A DNA stretch of 64,000 nucleotides, taken from the NCBI GenBank assembly GCA_964304625.1, contig OZ199838.1, positions 6,510,001-6,574,000 of the forward strand, written 5' to 3'. Position numbers and translations under genes: made by a program. Position 1 is the stretch's first letter, and every line of letters begins with the position of its first letter. This stretch comes from Kudoa neothunni. Taxonomy: Eukaryota; Cnidaria. Under the pieces are notes generated by a model. It had not been told where the DNA came from. It did no database searches and saw only the letters and a list, made by a program, of their open reading frames with translations. This document shows, piece by piece, positions 59,753 to 64,000 of this stretch.

Positions 59753-62241
59753 CCCTCCAACGGATGAAAAAACGACCACCCTCCAACGGGCTTTGGGGTA
59801 AAAAAGACCCCAGATTTTTTTTAATTTAATGTATGCAGAAAATTATTATAAACTTATGAGGGCAATATGGGAAAATTCTGCCTAAGTAACGCTGAGAAAA
59901 TAATCAATTACTTCATAATTAATCTCAGTAATCCTCTTCGGCAAGATTAAGCAGATATCGCGATAAATCGTTTTTATAACGTATAATATGTTTAGTCTTA
60001 TTTGAAATAATGAAAAATAACATTTTAGCAAAAAATAAAAGATAAAATATTTTCAAGGGTCCCTAATAAATTTGGTTTATATTAGCTAGCAATTTAGACA
60101 TTTATTTGACGAATGGGCGCGACAGTAGAAACTTCCACATTTTGAGCATTTGGATGAGGTTTTCTTATCGTTTTCACGAGGACAATGTTCACATCTTCGT
60201 TTAGAAGTATTTGAATCTGCAAAGTTGTATGTTTCCATAGAAGTTGGATGAGATCTTTTTGAACCTTTTTTCATTTGGGAATTTCTCTCCAAAAGAGGTT
60301 TATACAACTCTCCAGCCATTTCTTTCAGAAAATCACGTCTCAATTTTGTGGAATCGTTAAATATGTTGTTTATATAGACAAAATGAATTTATCAAAGTCA
60401 AATCCAACATATTATAAAAGACCACCATGGGCCAGCGTCGATTAAATCTGCGGACCGAAACGGAAGCCAACATCCGATCCACGTATCTACTCCTCCTTTG
60501 GAACCATTATAATCCACTATTGTTTCAGGCTTTTGTTTATGTGTATCGTTGGTTATGTTGGTGTTGGTTGTTCCTGAGGATAGGAGAATCACTGCTCTTC
60601 TTTTTTTGTTGACATATGAAGTGATCATATATTTATCAAAAAATATAAACATAGTGCTGAATAAGGAACGATTTCTAGACGGAAGAACACACGGTGGTAA
60701 ATCTCTCTTATTGTGTCGAATTGTTCCAAGATATGTCAGACGTTTTGTCTAACAGCTTCTCGGCTAGTCTAAGGGAAGAGAAAAAATTATCTGCAACTAT
60801 AGTTCTTCCTGAGTTATACAAGGGAGCTGTAAGGGAAAGCACAATATTCTCACCAACACCACAGTTTTGGCTAGCTTGAGTTCCGTTCTTTCCTAGATAG
60901 GGAGAAATGTTTACAACATATTTGTGGACTGGATCGACAGCTAGGAAAAACTTTAGGCCATATTTCGCCGGCTTCATCGGCATATATTGTCTAAATGAGT
61001 ATCTTCCTCTAAACGAGACTAACTGCTCGTCAACGGTAACATTTTCACCGGGGAAAAAACATATAGGTAGAGTCTGGATCCACATGTTCCATATGTTGCG
61101 AATTGGACAAAATTTATCCAATTCTCTTCTTTCAGATCTGGTGCTTGGATTATCAAAATGAATACATCGTAGAATTTGGCGAAAACGATTAAATGAAAAG
61201 ATTTCGCGATACATCTCTCTCCCTTCCTTTATACTAAACATTTCTAAAAGAGGTTGCTCTCTGTCTTTGTAGACAGCCATCAAAATTAGTGTTCCGAAAA
61301 ATCCTCTTAATTCAACGTCGTCTAAATCATTCCATAAATCAGAAAAGTGTAATTTCCCGTGAACGTTTGTTTGTTTTATTATTTCCTGGCAAATTTCATC
61401 AGTGAAGAATATAAAAAAACAGTCCAACACGTTTTTGACTCTTTGTATGCAATAAGCTGTTGGCCCAGGTCGAGGATTCATGATATTCTCCTTCAGCATT
61501 TTTGATGGAGGTGGCTTATTCAATGTCCAAAGTATTCCGCTTTTGCTTGTCGTAGAATCCGCAGGATGTTCGCAATCTGATGTATCATCGGATTCTTCGG
61601 AATATTCAAGAACGGTTTCATCAATGTCGCTACTTAAAGGTTGATATTCATCGCTAAAAATCCTCAGATGGTGCCATGATTATCTCAATGTGCGCAACAA
61701 ACGATAAATTTGGTGTATATTTCGCGTTAACTCTCATATACGGTCCTAAGGCTTAAATTATCTATAGCTTATTTTGTAGGGGATTATTTATTGCTAGTAC
61801 ACGGAGGTAATATGTTAATTTTGTTTGTATTTAGCTAATAAACATTGACCTTGCGGTATTCATATAAACGATGGTTACGATATGTTGCGATTACATACTT
61901 AATCGGATTACGGCGGATTATATTGATTAATAATTGCTGAATTTGACAGTATTTATTAGGCAGATTTTTTTTTAAATTTCCAAATCATCTTATAATAATT
62001 TTCTACATACGTCAAATCAAAAAAAATCTGGGGTCTTTTTTTACCCCAAAGCCCGTTGGAAGATAAAAATTTTGTTCGATAAGAAATAATCAATATTCCA
62101 CATAAAGATTTTTATAAATCTATTTATTAAAATAATTTAGGAGAATAGACGAAATTTCAAGTATCCCAGATAATTATAAAATATTCTATGGACAAATTAA
62201 AATCGTTTTGGGGTCTAAAAGACCCCAAGCCCGTTAGAGGG
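59753..62241 (-). mobile_element. piggyBac transposon 3, nested inside piggyBac 2
   Basis: 2489 bp flanked by TTAA at 59749-59752 and 62242-62245. The ends read inward CCCTCCAACGGATGAAAAAA (followed by a second CCCTCCAACGGGCTTTGGGG) and CCCTCTAACGGGCTTGGGGT. Three GGGGT...ACCCC palindromes lie near the ends (59795-59811, 62030-62047, 62210-62226). The encoded transposase reads on the minus strand. Confidence 0.92.
60086..61677 (-). pseudogene. piggyBac transposase of element 3
   Basis: Start ATG 61677 (MAPSEDF); one extra T near 61657 shifts frame before SDEYQPLSSDIDETVLEYSE. A long frame (61658-60708) has PGPTAYCIQRVKNVLDCFF, VDEQLVSFRGRYSFRQYMPM (first Asp) and VADNFFSSLRLAEKLLD (second Asp). 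The third Asp is in NGSKGGVDT near 60500 with a 1-nt loss just after it, and VFYNMLDLTLINSF is in another frame. The tail (60343-60086) has RRDFLKEMAGELYKPLLE and a finger, CEHCPRENDKK ... CSKCGSFYCRA. It is the closest relative in this window of element 1 (shared DEQLVSFRG and KPAKYGLKFFL). About four or five breaks. Confidence 0.88.
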
Positions 62242-62426
62242 TTAAAAATTTTGTGTTTTTGTTACCGTTGGAGCCCGTTGTTCACTGTAGTGAACAAGAC
62301 CAAAAGTGTGACGAATTGGAACATGGAGAACTCTTTTTAAATTAAAATTTTAAATTTATCGTTTTAACACCACTTCTATACAATAAATTTTTTTCGAAAG
62401 AAAAAAAAAATTTGGGATCGAAAGGG

Positions 62427-62979
62427 TTAAAGTAAAAGTTTATAATTAAAATGGCGTTATAGTTATATAATGGTTTTTTAATAAGTGTTACGTATATTTA
62501 TTCTGAAAAGTTAACTCAAAATTTATCCTTTATAGCACTAAAAAAATTGACAATATTTAAATTAGATTGTTAGAAGCTATGATAGAATGAATTTATAGTT
62601 CCTTGTTTATTCTGAAAACTATTCGGCTAATTAAATCGTACGAATTATGTACGATGGAATGATTATGTCAATATCAAGTATAAATTATAAAGTATATTCA
62701 GACTTTAAATTTTATATATCAACTCGCTTTTCAATACTTTTACATAAAAAGATATCTTACGATCTATGTTGTATTGACAATAATAAACAAACAATTCAGT
62801 TAATACATTATCCTATTATCGGTGGAAAAAATAATTATTATACGAAGTATTATATTTATTACACGTAGCCAAGCAACTTTAGGAAACACTAATTCAACAT
62901 ATTGTTCAATTAGTGATAGAAGAGGCCATTACAGGCGTCATACAAATGAATAATATGAATTCCAAGCGGATGATAAAAA
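62427..62979. other. AT-rich flank of piggyBac 2
   Basis: A weak open stretch at 62647-62868 may belong to the following gene; otherwise nothing is recognised. Confidence 0.3.
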
Positions 62980-64000
62980 TTGATCACATATGCGTCAAGG
63001 GTATGCGCCATTATATATCCTAAAAAGTATCCTCCAATGATGTTTTTTAAAGATGACTTCGGTCTCCAACAATTGTGCGTAAATAATATATGCAAAAATG
63101 TGACCGATATTTGCATTGATGATGATCAAAAACTCTTCTTGGATAAAATGTTGGCCGAGCATCTTTTCGAGAGATTGTCCATTGAACAAAGTAACTTAAA
63201 ATGGGCTTAAGCTATTTTGTCACAGTTTGGCCAACTCACTGCTTCATATAAACGTGCGTATAAACAACGGAGAAATAGATATATTACGAGACTTTTTTCC
63301 TGAATGCCCCTATTGTAAACCTTAAGGAAGTTTGTTTTAAATTTGAAAAACGTCGACTTCGAGGACCTTGATATTAACCCACAAATTTGTTGAGATACTT
63401 GAGACAATAGCTCAATGTGATAAAGTAAATGTGGGAAAATTAGGATTTGAGGCTCACAACAAATCCAACAGACTATTGATAGAAAATATGTTTGCTAATT
63501 TCTACCTAAAATGGCCAAAAAAAAAAGTTGAAACTTGAAGATTTTTCCTTTTCTTACACTCCTAGTGCATCTGAACAACCAAATGATGTAGTAAATATTT
63601 GAATAAATTTTTCGTTGAAGAAAACTAATAAGCTTTTTTGTCGATATAATTCCTCAATTAATTTAACGAAATTTTTTTATAATGATGGCTATTTTGGTTT
63701 AGCTAGAGGACAGAAATGAAATATTTGGAATTATTCCTTTGATTTTGGATAATAAACTTCAAACACTAAGAATATCTGTACATTCTCCTGATTATAAATT
63801 TCCTCTGTGTTATCTTCCAAAATTTTTCCAATTCAATCAATTATCCAAACTCATGCTTCATGGAGTTTATGAGAGTGGATATGAGACTTTTGATGTGAAT
63901 CATTTTGTTACAATATTGGAAGAATTTCCAAATTTGAAGTGAATAATTTCCAGTTCACACCCACAATCATATTAATGATCGCTGTAATAGAGAATTGGAT
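62980..64000 (+). CDS. Unrecognised gene, possibly leucine-rich-repeat-like, runs off the right edge
   Basis: Coding-like pieces on the plus strand change frame repeatedly: 62980-63210 (FFKDDFGLQQLCVNNICKNV, DDDQKLFLDKMLAEHLFERL), about 63240-63300 (NNGEIDILRDFFPECPYC), about 63390-63520 (EILETIAQCDKVNVGKLGFE, LIENMFANFYLKW) and 63739-63942 (DNKLQTLRISVHSP, LPKFFQFNQLSKLMLHGVYE, VTILEEFPNLK). The pattern of L..L.I and L..L.L.G units with intervening F and N suggests leucine-rich repeats, as in F-box/LRR proteins, but no F-box or signature is seen. Some frame changes may be introns. The real start and end are unknown. Confidence 0.3.

Larger units (their letters stand above)
57572..62426 (+). 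mobile_element. piggyBac transposon 2 (PGBD2/3-like), interrupted by piggyBac 3
   Basis: Flanked by TTAA at 57568-57571 and 62427-62430. The left end is CCCATTCGGTCCCATTGTTC and the right end read inward is CCCTTTCGATCCCAAATT. A subterminal palindrome, TTGTTCACTGTAGTGAACAA, occurs near both ends (57588-57607 with one mismatch; about 62276-62295). Without the 2.5-kb insertion it would be about 2.36 kb, a normal piggyBac length. The interruption lies after the transposase stop. Confidence 0.88.

Noticed and set aside
1-64000. CRISPR arrays, bacterial operons or prophage
   Set aside because: Spliced genes, animal-type proteins and eukaryotic transposons throughout; no regularly spaced repeats.

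Overview
The window comes from a eukaryotic, almost certainly animal, nuclear genome. It is very AT-rich. Genes are split by tiny GT-AG introns (about 40-65 nt wherever I could fix both ends), and the glutamyl- and prolyl-tRNA synthetases are fused in one gene, as in most animals. Host proteins are clearly divergent from textbook orthologues, which suggests a fast-evolving and possibly parasitic invertebrate lineage; the species is not identifiable from sequence alone.

Host genes, left to right: the 3' end of TRRAP (1-3084, +); three consecutive genes encoding LOTUS/OST-HTH-like domains (10.8-19.2 kb, +); a SIRT2-type deacetylase (19.4-21.4 kb, -) head to head with PPIL2 (22.0-26.0 kb, +); a type I DNAJ (HSP40) co-chaperone (27.5-28.8 kb, -); PRPF19 (40.4-42.8 kb, -); EPRS (49.3-53.8 kb, +); and, convergent with EPRS, a four-exon gene of 317 codons derived from a Merlin/IS1595-like transposase (54.4-55.5 kb, -). 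A weak unrecognised gene runs off the right edge. TRRAP (acetyltransferase scaffold), PPIL2 and PRPF19 (spliceosomal U-box proteins), DNAJ and EPRS are housekeeping genes with no operon-like link between them.

The rest is mostly transposon debris, nearly all of it cut-and-paste DNA transposons: a MULE with 73-bp TIRs (5.2-6.6 kb), Helitron-like sequence (8-9.1 kb), a piggyBac-type MITE in the sirtuin intron (20.2-20.9 kb), a TA-flanked MITE (26.3-27.0 kb), a hAT element invaded by a Merlin (perfect 9-bp TSD) and by a Tigger/pogo element (29.6-35 kb), a second MULE (35.5-36.5 kb), a piggyBac-like shell (37.4-39.0 kb), two related hAT MITEs on either side of PRPF19, a complete-ended piggyBac (45.05-47.35 kb), a 518-bp hAT with TSD (47.6-48.1 kb), and a piggyBac inserted inside another piggyBac (57.6-62.4 kb).

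Several conserved host genes carry single-nucleotide frame slips, most of them in short homopolymer runs (DNAJ, EPRS, PRPF19, SIRT2, a LOTUS gene). The simplest reading is residual assembly indels rather than dead genes. The most interesting items are the spliced, frame-intact Merlin-derived gene and the cluster of LOTUS-domain genes.
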